Source of the DNA: Jeongeupia sp. HS-3 | Lineage (GTDB): Bacteria > Pseudomonadota > Gammaproteobacteria > Burkholderiales > Chitinibacteraceae | Assembly: GCF_015140455.1 (NCBI RefSeq) | Contig: NZ_AP024094.1 | Span: 1,116,001-1,180,000 of the forward strand | Direction: 5' to 3' | DNA length: 64,000 bases | Shown: positions 48,515 through 58,986 of the stretch, one piece after another | Layout: each line of letters begins with the position of its first letter | Position numbering within the stretch: position 1 is the stretch's first letter | Notes under the pieces: generated by a model | What the model was told of the DNA's origin: nothing | Databases searched by the model: none | What the model saw: the letters and a program-made list of their open reading frames with translations, nothing else | Program-made: the position numbers and the translations under genes

Positions 48515-50320
48515 ATGCCGAGAACCATGCCCGCCCCGACCAATCCGACCGATATTGCCCGAGAAACCCTCAAGCAGCTGATGCAGCGCAGGATTCCGCC
48601 GACGCCGGATCACTACGCCAAGATTTACGACGCCATCGCCGAAACCCCCGAGGATGAGCGCGTTCCGGTGCTGATGCGCGAAATGGATCAGGCTCTGCAC
48701 GCGCTTCCCCGCCAGGGGCAGGAATTTTTCCGCCTGATCAAGCAAATTCGCCAGTCGGCGCGGCTTGGCGAATGGAAAGACATTCCGCCATCCATCATTC
48801 GCGCCGTGGAACTGCAAGGCGGCCAGGCCAATTTGGCCATGCCCTGGGCCGATCTGGTGCGCGATCTCGTGCGCCTCTGGGATATGCGCAATCCGCTCTA
48901 CACACCGACACGCAAGCAGGAGTCGCTGGAGCGCGTGCTCATACACTTCAGCAACGAACCCGATGTGCTCAATGAAAAGCTCACAGCTTTGTTGCAGGCT
49001 TGGAATGACACCAACGGCGGAGCAAGCGAGCCCATTGCCGCGACCACGGCAACCGATGACGCCCCGATTGAAACGGAAAGCAGCGATCCGGCATGGCGCA
49101 ACTGGCAGGAGGCGGTTACGCAAGTGCTCGAACGAGGCGTGCTGCCCGCACTAGCCCACGACCCGGAGCTTGCCGAGGAAGTCCGGCAAATCAGCCGTGA
49201 GGCACACGCTCTAGGCAACGAACACGACCTGCAGAAGTGGCTACCGCGACTAAAAAAGCTCTGGTTGAAAATCGAGCTGCAAGGGCAACAGGAAAGGCGT
49301 CTGACCGACGGGCTGCTCAATCTGCTGCGGCTACTCACGGACAATATGGGTGAGCTGGTGGTCGATGATGGTTGGCTGCAAGGTCAAGTTGCCGTGGTTC
49401 AAGCCATCATGGCGCGCCCGCTCGACATGCGGCTGATCTACGACGCAGAAGCCGGGCTGAAGGAGGTCATCTACAAGCAGAGCCTGCTGAAACACAATCT
49501 GCACGATGCGCAAACCACGTTAAAAAGCATGGCGACGACGTTTCTTGATCGCCTGGGGTCACTGTCGGTCAGTACCGAGCAATATCAGGAAAAAATCCGC
49601 CAATACGCAGAGAAAGTGCAAACCGCTGACAATCCGGCCAGCCTTAAATTCGTGCTCGATGACATCATGCACGACACCCGCACCCTGCAACTGGATGTGC
49701 TGCGCTCGCGCGATGAGCTGATCGAGGCACGGCAAGAAGCCGATGTCGCTCAGCAGCGCGTCATGCAACTTGAGCGCGAATTGCGCGAAGTCAGCGAGAA
49801 GGTGCGCGAAGATCAGTTAACCGGCGCGCTCAACCGTCGCGGGCTGGAAGATGCGTACGAAGTCGAGCTATCTCGAATGGGCCGGAAAAATTCGCCCATG
49901 GCTTTGGCCCTGCTCGACATCGACAATTTCAAAAAGCTCAATGACCAGATGGGCCATGCCGCCGGCGACAATGCACTGGTGCATCTGGTTCAGGTGGTGC
50001 GGGAGTTGCTTCGCCCCACTGACGTGGTCGCCCGCTACGGCGGAGAAGAATTCGTACTGCTGTTGCCCGACACCGATCTCGACGATGCCATCCAGATTCT
50101 GCAACGACTGCAACGCGAACTTACGCGACGTATTTTCATGCACAACAATGACAAGCTACTGATCACCTTCAGCGCAGGCGTCACCATGGTTTCACCCGGC
50201 GAGCATCGGGCGCACGCGATCGAACGCGCCGATCACGGCATGTATCGCGCCAAGCTTCTGGGCAAGAACCGGGTCGAGGCCGAGGAATCCACCACGCCGG
50301 ATGAAAAGCCTGCTGCATAA
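48515..50320 (+). CDS. GGDEF domain diguanylate cyclase
   Basis: The enzyme is predicted to make cyclic di-GMP from two GTP. The 601-residue product has an N-terminal helical domain starting with the PTPDHYAKIYDAI pattern, long helical and coiled-coil stretches (about 340-440), and a C-terminal GGDEF domain (about 440-590). The active-site motif is GGEEF at 509-513, and an RPTD (500-503) lies five residues before it, matching the inhibitory I-site RxxD. No membrane segment is seen, so the protein is probably cytoplasmic. A TATAAT box at 48489-48494 lies close to the first ATG; the second ATG at 48527 may be the true start. Confidence 0.92.
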   Translation: MPRTMPAPTNPTDIARETLKQLMQRRIPPTPDHYAKIYDAIAETPEDERVPVLMREMDQALHALPRQGQEFFRLIKQIRQSARLGEWKDIPPSIIRAVELQGGQANLAMPWADLVRDLVRLWDMRNPLYTPTRKQESLERVLIHFSNEPDVLNEKLTALLQAWNDTNGGASEPIAATTATDDAPIETESSDPAWRNWQEAVTQVLERGVLPALAHDPELAEEVRQISREAHALGNEHDLQKWLPRLKKLWLKIELQGQQERRLTDGLLNLLRLLTDNMGELVVDDGWLQGQVAVVQAIMARPLDMRLIYDAEAGLKEVIYKQSLLKHNLHDAQTTLKSMATTFLDRLGSLSVSTEQYQEKIRQYAEKVQTADNPASLKFVLDDIMHDTRTLQLDVLRSRDELIEARQEADVAQQRVMQLERELREVSEKVREDQLTGALNRRGLEDAYEVELSRMGRKNSPMALALLDIDNFKKLNDQMGHAAGDNALVHLVQVVRELLRPTDVVARYGGEEFVLLLPDTDLDDAIQILQRLQRELTRRIFMHNNDKLLITFSAGVTMVSPGEHRAHAIERADHGMYRAKLLGKNRVEAEESTTPDEKPAA

Positions 50321-50348
50321 GGCGCTGATACTGGCTCGATAAGCCCCA

Positions 50349-50386
50349 ATAAAAAAAAACGACCGGATTCCGGTCGTTTTTTTTTA
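50349..50386. terminator. Bidirectional terminator between diguanylate cyclase and rfaE1
   Basis: The stem ACGACCGG/CCGGTCGT has nine A before and ten T after, serving both converging genes. Confidence 0.92.
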
Positions 50387-50403
50387 TTGGCCAAGTGCGT
50401 AAC

Positions 50404-51366
50404 TCAAGGCCTGGTGGCAAACACTTCGTCTTGCAGCACCGTCGCGGTACCCAGCTTGGCAACAACAATGCCCGCCGCGTGATTGGACCAGCTCATCGCT
50501 TGCGGCAACGGCAAGCCTGCCGCCAGCATCAAACCCAAGGTGGCGATCACGGTATCACCGGCACCGGAGACGTCGAACACTTCACGTGCGAGCGTTGCCT
50601 GATGAACCACGCCCTCGCGGCGAAACAGCGTCATACCCTCTTCGCTACGCGTGACCAGCAAGGCTTCGAGATCGAGTTGTTCGCGCAGCGCCTGGGCCCT
50701 TGCGACCAAATCGGCTTCATCACGCCAATCGCCAGCCACCTGACGAAATTCGCTGCGATTCGGCGTCAGCAAGGTTGCGCCACGATAGCGAGAATAATCA
50801 TCGCCCTTGGGGTCGACCAGCACCGGCTTGCCGGCCGCACGCGCCGCCGCGATCATGTCGTAGACATGACGCAAGCCGCCCTTGCCATAATCCGAGAGAA
50901 TGACGACATCGGTGTCGTCCAGCATGCGACGGAAATCATCAAGCTTGGCAGCAAGAATTTCGTGACTTGGCTTTTCCTCGAAGTCGATGCGCAACAACTG
51001 CTGCTGCCGCGCCAGCACCCGCAGCTTCACCGTAGTGGCGATTTGCGGGTCACGATACAACGAGGTGTTGACGCCATCGTCCTGCAACAGCTTTTCCAGG
51101 CTACGGCCCGCTTCGTCATCGCCAACGACGGCAAGCAGCGTCGCCTGCCCGCCGAGCGAGGCGATATTGCGCGCCACGTTGGCGGCACCGCCGGCGCGCT
51201 CGTCGGTTTTGCGGATCCGCGCCACCGGCACCGGGGCCTCCGGCGAAATGCGCTCGACATCACCGAACCAGTATCGGTCGAGCATCACGTCACCCACGAC
51301 CATGACACGGGCACCCGCAATTGCCGCCTTCAACGCGGCGATGGATTGGCCGGCCGGCACCATCAT
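50404..51366 (-). CDS. rfaE1: D-glycero-beta-D-manno-heptose-7-phosphate kinase (RfaE domain I)
   Basis: The kinase phosphorylates heptose 7-phosphate at position 1, a step toward ADP-heptose for the LPS core. The 320-residue ribokinase-family protein has [15 protein letters not shown] near the N-terminus, the GGAANVARN substrate motif and the anion-hole/catalytic segment [11 protein letters not shown]. The adenylyltransferase half found in enterobacterial HldE is absent, so a separate partner (RfaE2) is expected elsewhere. The start overlaps the ugd stop by four bases. It is the last gene of the pyrF-ugd-rfaE1 set on this strand. Confidence 0.93.
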   Translation of the reverse strand: MMVPAGQSIAALKAAIAGARVMVVGDVMLDRYWFGDVERISPEAPVPVARIRKTDERAGGAANVARNIASLGGQATLLAVVGDDEAGRSLEKLLQDDGVNTSLYRDPQIATTVKLRVLARQQQLLRIDFEEKPSHEILAAKLDDFRRMLDDTDVVILSDYGKGGLRHVYDMIAAARAAGKPVLVDPKGDDYSRYRGATLLTPNRSEFRQVAGDWRDEADLVARAQALREQLDLEALLVTRSEEGMTLFRREGVVHQATLAREVFDVSGAGDTVIATLGLMLAAGLPLPQAMSWSNHAAGIVVAKLGTATVLQDEVFATRP

Positions 51367-52682
51367 TTGCGCCCGATCGCGTCGTATTCGAGCCCTTGCG
51401 CACGCACAGTGCTCGGCTCGTACAGATTGCGCCCGTCGATGATCAGCGGCGTTTTCAGGGCTTTCTTGATCTGCTCGAAATCGGGCGCGCGGAACTGCTT
51501 CCACTCGGTCACGATCAGTAGCGCGTCGGCACCATCCAACGCCGCCATCGGATTGGTCGCGTAATCGATACGATCACCCAGAACCCGGTGCGCCTCTTCA
51601 TTGGCAACCGGATCAAAACCGCAAACGGTCGCACCGCGAGCGGTCAGGCCGTCGATCAGCGTCAGGCTCGGCGCCTCACGCATATCGTCAGTCCCGGGCT
51701 TGAATGCCAAGCCCCACATCGCAAAGCGCAGGCCGCTCAGATCGTGACCGAAACGGGCCACGACCTTGTCGATCAGTCGCAGTTTTTGCGCATCGTTGGC
51801 TTCTTCAACCGCGCCGAGCACTCGCAAGTTGACGCCGTTTTCTTCGCCGGTTTTCTGCAGCGCCTTGACGTCTTTCGGGAAGCAAGAACCGCCATAGCCA
51901 CAACCGGCATACAGGAAGCCATAGCCGATACGCGGGTCGGAGCCGATGCCCCGGCGCACGAGCTCAATATCGGCGCCGAGCACCTCGGCCAGATTGGCGA
52001 GTTCGTTCATGAATGAAATCCGCGTGGCCAGCATCGCATTGGCCGCGTACTTGGTCAGCTCCGCCGAACGGATATCCATCACCAGCGTGCGGTCATGATT
52101 ACGCTGAAACGGATGGTAAAGCGCACGCATGGTATGAATGGCCTGATCATCCTCGGCGCCGATCACGATGCGGTCGGGGCGCATAAAATCCTCGACTGCC
52201 GCGCCTTCCTTCAGGAATTCGGGATTGGAAACGACGCTAAAACCCAGCGCCGATCGATCCCGCGTGGCCAGCTCATCGGCGATGGCGGCCTTGACCTTCT
52301 CAGCGGTGCCAACCGGCACGGTCGATTTATCGACGATCACTTTGTAATCGGTCATGCGCTGGCCGATATTGCGCGCCGCGGCAACGACATACTGCAAGTC
52401 GGCCGAGCCGTCTTCATCCGGCGGGGTGCCCACGGCGATAAACTGCACGGTGCCATGCGCGACCGAGCGATCGATATCGGTGGTGAAGTGCAGGCGGCCA
52501 GCGGCAACGTTGCGCGCGACAACCTCATCCAGGCCCGGCTCGTAGATCGGCAGAATGCCCTGATGCAATTTGTCGATCTTCGCCTTGTCCAGATCAAGAC
52601 AAAGCACGTCGTTACCCACTTCGGCGAGGCAGGCGCCGGTCACCAGGCCAACATAACCGGTTCCGATTACGGTGATTTTCAT
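51363..52682 (-). CDS. ugd: UDP-glucose 6-dehydrogenase
   Basis: Ugd oxidises UDP-glucose to UDP-glucuronate with two NAD+, feeding the arn pathway encoded 3 kb away and possibly capsule synthesis. The 439-residue protein has the N-terminal Rossmann motif ([10 protein letters not shown]), the central [16 protein letters not shown] helix, the catalytic C267 in GGSCFPKD, and the C-terminal UDP-binding domain. Both ends overlap neighbours by four bases (pyrF upstream, rfaE1 downstream). Confidence 0.96.
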   Translation of the reverse strand: MKITVIGTGYVGLVTGACLAEVGNDVLCLDLDKAKIDKLHQGILPIYEPGLDEVVARNVAAGRLHFTTDIDRSVAHGTVQFIAVGTPPDEDGSADLQYVVAAARNIGQRMTDYKVIVDKSTVPVGTAEKVKAAIADELATRDRSALGFSVVSNPEFLKEGAAVEDFMRPDRIVIGAEDDQAIHTMRALYHPFQRNHDRTLVMDIRSAELTKYAANAMLATRISFMNELANLAEVLGADIELVRRGIGSDPRIGYGFLYAGCGYGGSCFPKDVKALQKTGEENGVNLRVLGAVEEANDAQKLRLIDKVVARFGHDLSGLRFAMWGLAFKPGTDDMREAPSLTLIDGLTARGATVCGFDPVANEEAHRVLGDRIDYATNPMAALDGADALLIVTEWKQFRAPDFEQIKKALKTPLIIDGRNLYEPSTVRAQGLEYDAIGRK

Positions 52683-53374
52683 AGCAGTTCCAACGATTGG
52701 TTGATTCGGTTCAGCGTTGCGAGCGGGTCTATGCTCTGGGTGATTGGCCGGCCGATCACCAGATAATTGCTACCCGCGAGAATGGCTGCATCCGGGGTCA
52801 TGATGCGATGCTGATCATCGGCACTGCTGTCGGCCGGGCGAATGCCGGGCGTAACCAGCTTGAAATCCGGGCCACAAACACCCCTGAGCATCGCCGCCTC
52901 CTGCGCCGAGCAAACCACACCATCCAGACCACAATCCTGCGTCAAGCGCGCCAGCCGCTCAACCTGGACCGCCGGCACGGGCAAGCCCAGCTCGGCGAGC
53001 TGGATCTCGTCCATGCTCGTCAGCACCGTTACGGCGATCAGGAGCGGACGCTGCGGCAAGCCATCCAGCGCTTCACGCGTGGTTTCCATCATTTTTCGCC
53101 CGCCCGAGGCGTGCACATTGACCATCCAGACGCCGAGCTTTGCCGCGGCTTTGCACGCCTGTGCAACCGTATGGGGGATATCGTGAAACTTGAGGTCGAG
53201 AAAAACATCAAAACCGCGCGCCACCAGCGCTTCGACCAATTGCGGCCCGGCCGTGGTAAAGAGTTCTTTGCCAACTTTCAATCGGCACTGCGCCGGGGAG
53301 ACACGCTCAGCGAATGCCAATGCAGCACTCGCATCGGCAAAATCAAGTGCGACGATGACTTTCGGGTCTTTCAT
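52679..53374 (-). CDS. pyrF: Orotidine 5'-phosphate decarboxylase
   Basis: PyrF makes UMP from OMP, the last step of pyrimidine synthesis. The 231-residue barrel has ALDFADA near the start, the catalytic [11 protein letters not shown] motif (lysine and aspartates) and the phosphate-binding VTPGIRP and GRPIT segments. ATG 53374 gives the usual start; a TTG three codons earlier is unlikely. It is tightly coupled to ugd. Confidence 0.96.
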   Translation of the reverse strand: MKDPKVIVALDFADASAALAFAERVSPAQCRLKVGKELFTTAGPQLVEALVARGFDVFLDLKFHDIPHTVAQACKAAAKLGVWMVNVHASGGRKMMETTREALDGLPQRPLLIAVTVLTSMDEIQLAELGLPVPAVQVERLARLTQDCGLDGVVCSAQEAAMLRGVCGPDFKLVTPGIRPADSSADDQHRIMTPDAAILAGSNYLVIGRPITQSIDPLATLNRINQSLELL

Positions 53375-53393
53375 ATGTATCAATCCAGAGAGA

Positions 53394-54566
53394 TCAGGCG
53401 TTGGCTTTTTTGCGGCCGCGAACGGGCGGATAGGTTTCCCACTCGTTGCAAGCCGGGCAATGCCAGAAATACTGCTTGGTCTTGAAGCCGCAATGGCCGC
53501 AGTAATACATCGACTGATCGCGCGTCACATCGTTCAGCAAGCGAACGATGATTTCGAGTTCAGGCTTCTGGTCATCCGGTGCGACCAGAAGATGGGCTTC
53601 AAGCACCTTGCGCAGACCTGGCATCGTCGGATGCTCACGCATCCGTTCGCGGACGAAATCGTAGGCGGCATCGACGCCCTGCAGGGACATCAGCCTTTCG
53701 TAGGCGAAATCCATCACATCCAGCTCGGGATACTGCTTCAGCGAGCGCAACAACAGCGTCGTCCCCTCGTCGCTGCGATCCAGTGCGTCGTAAGCCCCCA
53801 TCAACTGCCGCATTGCCAGCGCCAGCGCATGCGGCTCCTGTGACTCGATCTCCAGCCACTCGGTGATCGCGCCAAGATAATTCTTGTCGGCAAAAGCCAT
53901 TTCACCGAGAAGCAAGCGTGCGCGAGTGCATTGGCGGTGCGTTTCAAGCGCGCGCGCCAGATAGTCACGGGACTCTTCCTGCTTGGAGCGGGCCAGCGAT
54001 TGCTCGGCCAGTTCACAGTAGAACTGGGCGATTTCGTGCTGATAACTATGACTGTCATCGCGCAGCTGCTGCGCGGTCTCAATCGCCTTTTTCCAGGCCT
54101 TCTCCAGCTCGTACATGCCGAGCAACTCGGTGCGAGCCTGACGGGCGTAGTCGCTGTGCTGCAGCTCGTTCAACAAGGCTTCGGCCCGATCGAACAAGCC
54201 AGCCTTCATGAAATCCTGTGCCAGTTCAAACTGGGCGAGCTGGCGCTGGGCATCGGTCAGCTCACGCCGCTCGAGCAGCTTCTGGTGCATATTGATCGCC
54301 CGCTCCAGCTCGCCTCGGCGGCGGAACAGATGGCCCAGCGAAAACTGCAGCTCGATCGTTTCGGCATGATGCCTGGCGATATCGACATAGACCTCGACCG
54401 CGCGATTGGTCTCACCGTTAAGCAGGTGATTGAGGCCCTTGAAGTACGCCGCGGGCAATGAGCGCGTTTCGGAAAGGACGTGTTTGATATCAACGCGGGC
54501 AGCCAGCCAGCCAAGTCCGAAAAAAATCGGAAAGGCGATCAGCCACCAATACTGGGATTCGAGCAT
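53394..54566 (-). CDS. lapB: LPS assembly regulator LapB (YciM)
   Basis: LapB balances LPS with phospholipid synthesis by guiding FtsH to LpxC. The 390-residue product has an N-terminal membrane anchor (about 5-23), a series of TPR helices (about 35-330) and a C-terminal rubredoxin-like metal knuckle with C356, C359, C370 and C373. All these are features of the E. coli protein, and length is the same. It lies 26 bases after lapA, as in many proteobacteria. Confidence 0.95.
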   Translation of the reverse strand: MLESQYWWLIAFPIFFGLGWLAARVDIKHVLSETRSLPAAYFKGLNHLLNGETNRAVEVYVDIARHHAETIELQFSLGHLFRRRGELERAINMHQKLLERRELTDAQRQLAQFELAQDFMKAGLFDRAEALLNELQHSDYARQARTELLGMYELEKAWKKAIETAQQLRDDSHSYQHEIAQFYCELAEQSLARSKQEESRDYLARALETHRQCTRARLLLGEMAFADKNYLGAITEWLEIESQEPHALALAMRQLMGAYDALDRSDEGTTLLLRSLKQYPELDVMDFAYERLMSLQGVDAAYDFVRERMREHPTMPGLRKVLEAHLLVAPDDQKPELEIIVRLLNDVTRDQSMYYCGHCGFKTKQYFWHCPACNEWETYPPVRGRKKANA

Positions 54567-54592
54567 GGGAGGAGCCTGTCAGACCGAAAGGG

Positions 54593-54895
54593 TCAGATTG
54601 CGTCGCGTGGAGGCTGCAGCGCGGCATCAGCCGTCACAACCTCAACCTGAGTACGTGCGCGAACTTCTTTGCGCAAGGCAACAAGCTCGCGGCGCAAGCG
54701 GATCACCTTGCCCAGCACGGCCAGAATGCCGAACACGGCCCCCAGCACAAAAGCGATCAGCAGCAGCAGCGCAAGTGGCGCCTGCCAAGCGTAATCGAAA
54801 AAGAAATTGAGCTTTACCGTTTCGGCGTTATGCATGGCAAAGCCGAACAGGATGACGAACAGCAGGAATTTAATCAGCCAGAACAGATAGCGCAT
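54593..54895 (-). CDS. lapA: LPS assembly protein LapA
   Basis: The 100-residue membrane protein (DUF1049) has two membrane segments (about 4-20 and 40-65) followed by a basic coiled-coil tail (KVIRLRRELVALRKEV). It partners LapB in control of LPS amounts. Family and gene order lapA-lapB make the call secure despite the small size. Confidence 0.93.
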   Translation of the reverse strand: MRYLFWLIKFLLFVILFGFAMHNAETVKLNFFFDYAWQAPLALLLLIAFVLGAVFGILAVLGKVIRLRRELVALRKEVRARTQVEVVTADAALQPPRDAI

Positions 54896-54969
54896 CCACA
54901 GATCCGAAACAATGGGTTGACTTCGTATTGTAGCCGATTACATCCGGGCAGGTTCAGCCGGGAGCAGGC

Positions 54970-55003
54970 AAAAAAATGACGACACCCAAAGGTGTCGTCA
55001 TTT
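54970..55003 (-). terminator. Rho-independent terminator after ihfB
   Basis: A 13-bp stem AAATGACGACACC/GGTGTCGTCATTT is followed by a T-run on the minus strand. It separates the rpsA-ihfB unit from lapA. Confidence 0.9.
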
Positions 55004-55021
55004 ATGCCGCAAGCAGCAGGA

Positions 55022-55306
55022 TTACATCAGCTCGTCAACGCGCTCACGCAATTCCTTGCCAGCCTTGAAGTGGGGTACAAACTTTTCCGGCACCTCAACT
55101 TTGCTGCCGGATTTCGGATTACGCCCCACTCGCGGCGGTCGGTAGTTGAGGTCAAAGCTGCCGAAGCCACGGATCTCGATGCGCTGACCTTGAGCAAGGC
55201 TCTTGGCCATGGCATCGAGAATGGTCTTGACGGCCAACTCAGCATCCTTCGCAACAAGCTGCGGATAGCGCTCGGCGAGCTTTGCGATGAGTTCGGACTT
55301 GGTCAT
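55022..55306 (-). CDS. ihfB: Integration host factor subunit beta
   Basis: IHF beta pairs with IhfA to bend DNA at specific sites. The 94-residue product has the whole HU/IHF fold, with the DNA-intercalating arm including GRNPKSG and the preceding [10 protein letters not shown] strand. It follows rpsA by 16 bases, the usual arrangement. Confidence 0.97.
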   Translation of the reverse strand: MTKSELIAKLAERYPQLVAKDAELAVKTILDAMAKSLAQGQRIEIRGFGSFDLNYRPPRVGRNPKSGSKVEVPEKFVPHFKAGKELRERVDELM

Positions 55307-55322
55307 GCCGCCTCAGCCCGTC

Positions 55323-57023
55323 TTACTCTTGCGAGCCGGACAGCTTGGCCTTCAACAGCGCACCGAGGTTGGTTGTGCCGGCCGATGCATCGGCAGACAG
55401 CTGGCTCATTGCCGACTTTTCTTCGCCCATGTCTTTCGACTTGATCGACAGGTTGATCGAACGGTTCTTGCGATCAACGTTAATGATCATCGCCTCGACT
55501 TCATCACCTTCCTTCAGGACGGTGCGGATGTCTTCAACGCGATCACGCGACACTTCGGTAGCCCGCAGGTAGCCTTCGACTTCGTCGGTCAGGCCGATTA
55601 CAGCACCCTTGGCGTCAAGCGACTTGACGGTACCGCGAACGATGGCACCCTTGTCGCTGGTCGACACGTAGTTGTTGAACGGATCGCCTTCGAGTTGCTT
55701 GATACCCAGGCTGATGCGTTCCTTGTCGACATCGATCGACAGAACCACGGCTTCGACTTCGTCGCCCTTCTTGAAGTTGCGAACCGCTTCTTCGCCGGTA
55801 GCGTGCCACGACAGATCCGACAGGTGAACCAGACCATCGATACCGCCTGGTAGACCAACGAACACGCCGAAGTCGGTGATCGACTTGATCGCGCCCTGAA
55901 GCTTGTCGCCCTTCTTGAAGTTTTGCGCGAACTCGTCCCACGGGTTGGACATGCACTGCTTCATGCCCAGCGAGATGCGACGCTTTTCTTCGTCGATATC
56001 AAGGATCATGACTTCAACTTCGTCGCCCAGCGAAACAACCTTCGACGGGTGAACGTTCTTGTTGGTCCAATCCATTTCGGACACGTGTACCAGACCTTCG
56101 ATGCCTTGTTCGATTTCAACGAATGCACCGTAGTCGGTCAGGTTGGTGACCTTGCCGAACAGGCGGGTGCCCGACGGGTAGCGGCGCGACAGGCCAACCC
56201 ACGGATCATCGCCGAGTTGCTTGAGGCCGAGCGAGACACGGTTCTTTTCTTGATCGAACTTGAGGACCTTGGCTTCGATTTCGTCGCCAACCGCCAGCAC
56301 TTCCGACGGGTGCTTGACACGACGCCATGCCAGGTCGGTGATGTGCAGCAGGCCATCGATACCGCCGAGGTCGACGAATGCGCCGTAGTCGGTGATGTTC
56401 TTGACGATACCCTTGATGACAGCGCCTTCGCGCAGGGTTTCCATGAGCTTTTGACGCTCTTCGCCCAGCGACTCTTCCAGCACGGCGCGACGCGAAACAA
56501 CCACGTTGTTACGCTTGCGATCGAGCTTGATAACCTTGAACTCGATTTCCTTGCCTTCGTACGGGGTGGTGTCTTTCACCGGACGGATGTCGACAAGCGA
56601 ACCCGGCAGGAAAGCGCGCAGGCCGTTGACCATGACAGTCAGACCGCCCTTGACCTTGCCCGAGATGACGCCGGTCATGACGAGACCCTTCTCGAGGGTA
56701 TCTTCCAGCTCGATCCACGCAGCCAGGCGCTTGGCCTTTTCGCGGGAGAGCTTGGTTTCGCCGTAGCCGTTTTCCAGGCTGTCGATCGCCACAGCGACGA
56801 AATCGCCGATCTGGACGTCGAGCTCGCCGTTGTCATTCTTGAATTCTTCAACCGGAATCAGGGATTCCGACTTGAGGCCGGCATTGACGGTCACGAAGTT
56901 GTGGTCGATACCAACAACTTCGGCGGTGATGACTTCACCGGAGCGCATTTCCTGGTTTTGAAGGCTTTCTTCAAACAGGGCGGCAAAGCTCTCCATCGAG
57001 CCAAAAACAGTTTCAGTAGTCAT
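55323..57023 (-). CDS. rpsA: 30S ribosomal protein S1
   Basis: S1 binds mRNA and brings it to the 30S subunit. The 566-residue product has six S1 repeats: two N-terminal ribosome-binding ones (about 28-165) and four RNA-binding ones (about 180-530), each with G..V.....GAFV.....GL.H.S pattern, such as [27 protein letters not shown]. The start ATG (57021-57023) has only a weak ribosome binding site (GGAAAA), as known for rpsA, whose product regulates its own translation. The frame extends 27 codons upstream without support. Confidence 0.97.
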   Translation of the reverse strand: MTTETVFGSMESFAALFEESLQNQEMRSGEVITAEVVGIDHNFVTVNAGLKSESLIPVEEFKNDNGELDVQIGDFVAVAIDSLENGYGETKLSREKAKRLAAWIELEDTLEKGLVMTGVISGKVKGGLTVMVNGLRAFLPGSLVDIRPVKDTTPYEGKEIEFKVIKLDRKRNNVVVSRRAVLEESLGEERQKLMETLREGAVIKGIVKNITDYGAFVDLGGIDGLLHITDLAWRRVKHPSEVLAVGDEIEAKVLKFDQEKNRVSLGLKQLGDDPWVGLSRRYPSGTRLFGKVTNLTDYGAFVEIEQGIEGLVHVSEMDWTNKNVHPSKVVSLGDEVEVMILDIDEEKRRISLGMKQCMSNPWDEFAQNFKKGDKLQGAIKSITDFGVFVGLPGGIDGLVHLSDLSWHATGEEAVRNFKKGDEVEAVVLSIDVDKERISLGIKQLEGDPFNNYVSTSDKGAIVRGTVKSLDAKGAVIGLTDEVEGYLRATEVSRDRVEDIRTVLKEGDEVEAMIINVDRKNRSINLSIKSKDMGEEKSAMSQLSADASAGTTNLGALLKAKLSGSQE

Positions 57024-57104
57024 TGAGAAAATTTTCCAAACCTCTCTACTGGCGCAGAGAGCGGGGGGTTCGTTGAACTTCATCGGCACCGCCTTGCGCA
57101 GCAC
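57024..57104 (-). promoter_or_regulatory. rpsA leader with hairpin
   Basis: The inverted repeat CTCTCT/AGAGAG (57042-57047 and 57056-57061) lies about 20 bases before the start codon, and no strong Shine-Dalgarno is present. In gammaproteobacteria S1 binds a structured rpsA leader; a similar role here is inferred. Confidence 0.4.
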
Positions 57105-57202
57105 CGATACTTTGCATCAAAAAATACCTTTGCCCCGGCGGCGGCAACGCCGCAACCGGAACTGGGGTGATTTTATTGAATTCTCTTAGTCACTTCAAGC
57201 GC

Positions 57203-57859
57203 TTAGCGCGTTTTCCACCACATCAACACCTGCTCAACCGCCTCATCGATCCCCATATCGGTCGTATCGAGCAACAAAGCATCCGGCCACTGCTGCAGCG
57301 GAGCGACCTTGCGCTCCCGGTCGCGTGCGTCCCTGGATTCAAGATCGGCGGTGATTGCAGCCAGATCAGCCTGCTCGCCACGGCCGATCAATTGCTTGTA
57401 ACGGCGCTCGGCGCGCGCCGCTGCCGATGCGGTCAAAAAAACCTTGAGCCGTGCGTCGGGAAATACCACCGAGCCCATGTCGCGGCCATCGGCAACAAGC
57501 CCGGGCAACGCGGCAAAGGCATGCTGCCTGGCCAGCAAAGCCGTACGCACCGACGGCAGCGCGGCCACGATTGAAGCGCCGACGCCGACCGTTTCACCGC
57601 GAATCGCCTCGGCGACATTATTACCATCAAGCAAAACAGCCGCGCCATCGAAGACAACATCAAGCTCGCCAGCCAGTCGAGCCACCACCACCTCGTCACG
57701 CCAATTCAGCTGACGACGCTCGGCAGCCAGCGCGGTCAGGCGATAGAGCGCCCCCGAATCAAGATACCCAAATCCGAGTTCGGCGGCGACGCGCTGGGCT
57801 ACGGTACCTTTACCCGACGCGGAGGGGCCGTCGATGGTGATGACGGGGACGATACTCAT
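57203..57859 (-). CDS. cmk: Cytidylate kinase
   Basis: Cmk phosphorylates CMP and dCMP. The 218-residue protein has the P-loop GPSASGKGT at 11-19, the YLDSGALYR substrate motif and the DGRDMGSVVFPDA segment with the arginine used in CMP binding. It lies directly upstream of rpsA on the same strand, as in most proteobacteria. Confidence 0.96.
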   Translation of the reverse strand: MSIVPVITIDGPSASGKGTVAQRVAAELGFGYLDSGALYRLTALAAERRQLNWRDEVVVARLAGELDVVFDGAAVLLDGNNVAEAIRGETVGVGASIVAALPSVRTALLARQHAFAALPGLVADGRDMGSVVFPDARLKVFLTASAAARAERRYKQLIGRGEQADLAAITADLESRDARDRERKVAPLQQWPDALLLDTTDMGIDEAVEQVLMWWKTR

Positions 57860-57876
57860 GCGAAATTACTCCAATT

Positions 57877-57902
57877 AAAAACCGGCGGGATGGCCCGCCG
57901 GT
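57877..57902 (-). terminator. Rho-independent terminator after aldo-keto reductase gene
   Basis: The stem ACCGGCGGG/CCCGCCGGT is followed on the minus strand by TTTTTAATT. It isolates the reductase from cmk. Confidence 0.88.
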
Positions 57903-57906
57903 GTCG

Positions 57907-57926
57907 ATGCACTCATATGCACTCAT
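57907..57926. repeat. Tandem direct repeat of ATGCACTCAT
   Basis: Two perfect adjacent 10-base copies lie between the reductase stop and its terminator. It is probably a small local duplication with no evident function. Confidence 0.6.
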
Positions 57927-57946
57927 GGATACATTAATGGTACGGC

Positions 57947-58936
57947 CTAGCGCTTGAGGATGACTTCAATCCGTGCCAGCTCGTCGGCGCTGAATTCGAG
58001 GTTGGACACTGCGCCCACATTCTCGACGATTTGCTCGACCCGGCTGGCGCCGATGATCACCGAGGTCACCGTTTGCAGCGCCCACGCCAGCGCCATCTGC
58101 GCCAGGCTCTGGCCGCGCTCGACGGCGATCTCGTTCAAAGCCTTGACTTGCGCCAGCCTGGCATCGACGTTATCGGTGGTCAGGAAAGAATTATCAGCGG
58201 CGGCGGCACGCGAATCGGCCGGGATACCACCGAGGTAGCGGCTGGTCAGCAGCCCTTGTGCCAGCGGGCAGAAGGCAATCGAGCCGATCCCCTCTTCCTT
58301 GAGCACGTCGGTCAGCCCGCCTTCGATCCAGCGATCGAACATCGAGTACGACGGCTGGTGAATCAGGCAGGGTGTACCAAGCGCCTTGAGAATGCGCGAC
58401 GCCTCTCGGGTTTGCTCGGCCGAGTACGACGAAATCCCGACATAAAGCGCCTTGCCCTGACGCACGATGGCGTCGAGCGCCCCCATGGTTTCTTCGAGCG
58501 GCGTATCCGGGTCTGGGCGATGTGAATAGAACACGTCGACGTAATCGAGGCCCAGACGCTTCAGGCTTTGATCAACACTGGCGAGCAGGTATTTACGGCT
58601 ACCCAGATCGCCATAAGGGCCGTCCCACATCTCCCAGCCGGCCTTGGTCGAAACCAGGATTTCATCGCGATGCGTGCGCAGGCCATCGGCAAGCACGCGA
58701 CCGAAGGTTTCTTCCGCCGAGCCCGCTGGCGGGCCGTAGTTGTTGGCAAGATCGAAATGGGTAATACCCAGGTCAAAAGCCTTGTGGATCATTGCCTTGC
58801 TGTTGTCGTAGGGTTTGTTGGCGCCAAAATTGTGCCACATGCCGAGCGACACCGCCGGCAACAACAAACCGCTGCGACCGCTGCGGCGATAAGGCATACG
58901 GCCATCATAACGATTCGCATCTGGAACATAAGTCAT
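57947..58936 (-). CDS. Aldo-keto reductase, YghZ-like
   Basis: The 329-residue barrel belongs to the AKR superfamily, with the catalytic tetrad D62, Y67, K98 and H139 and an NADPH-binding C-terminal part (IIGASRVEQI). The start MTYVPDANRYDGRMPYRRSGRSGLLLP is typical of the AKR14 group (E. coli YghZ, L-glyceraldehyde 3-phosphate reductase). It detoxifies reactive aldehydes in related species; the natural substrate here is unknown. It sits where aroA often lies between tyrA and cmk and has its own terminator, so it looks like a later insertion. Confidence 0.9.
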   Translation of the reverse strand: MTYVPDANRYDGRMPYRRSGRSGLLLPAVSLGMWHNFGANKPYDNSKAMIHKAFDLGITHFDLANNYGPPAGSAEETFGRVLADGLRTHRDEILVSTKAGWEMWDGPYGDLGSRKYLLASVDQSLKRLGLDYVDVFYSHRPDPDTPLEETMGALDAIVRQGKALYVGISSYSAEQTREASRILKALGTPCLIHQPSYSMFDRWIEGGLTDVLKEEGIGSIAFCPLAQGLLTSRYLGGIPADSRAAAADNSFLTTDNVDARLAQVKALNEIAVERGQSLAQMALAWALQTVTSVIIGASRVEQIVENVGAVSNLEFSADELARIEVILKR

Positions 58937-58986
58937 GTGCTTCTCCTGTTACCGGCCTGCAGGGTCACTGCCCACCAGCTTGCAAT

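Noticed and set aside
55923-57026. 367-codon frame on the plus strand
   Set aside because: Opposite rpsA; repeats in it simply mirror the S1 repeats.
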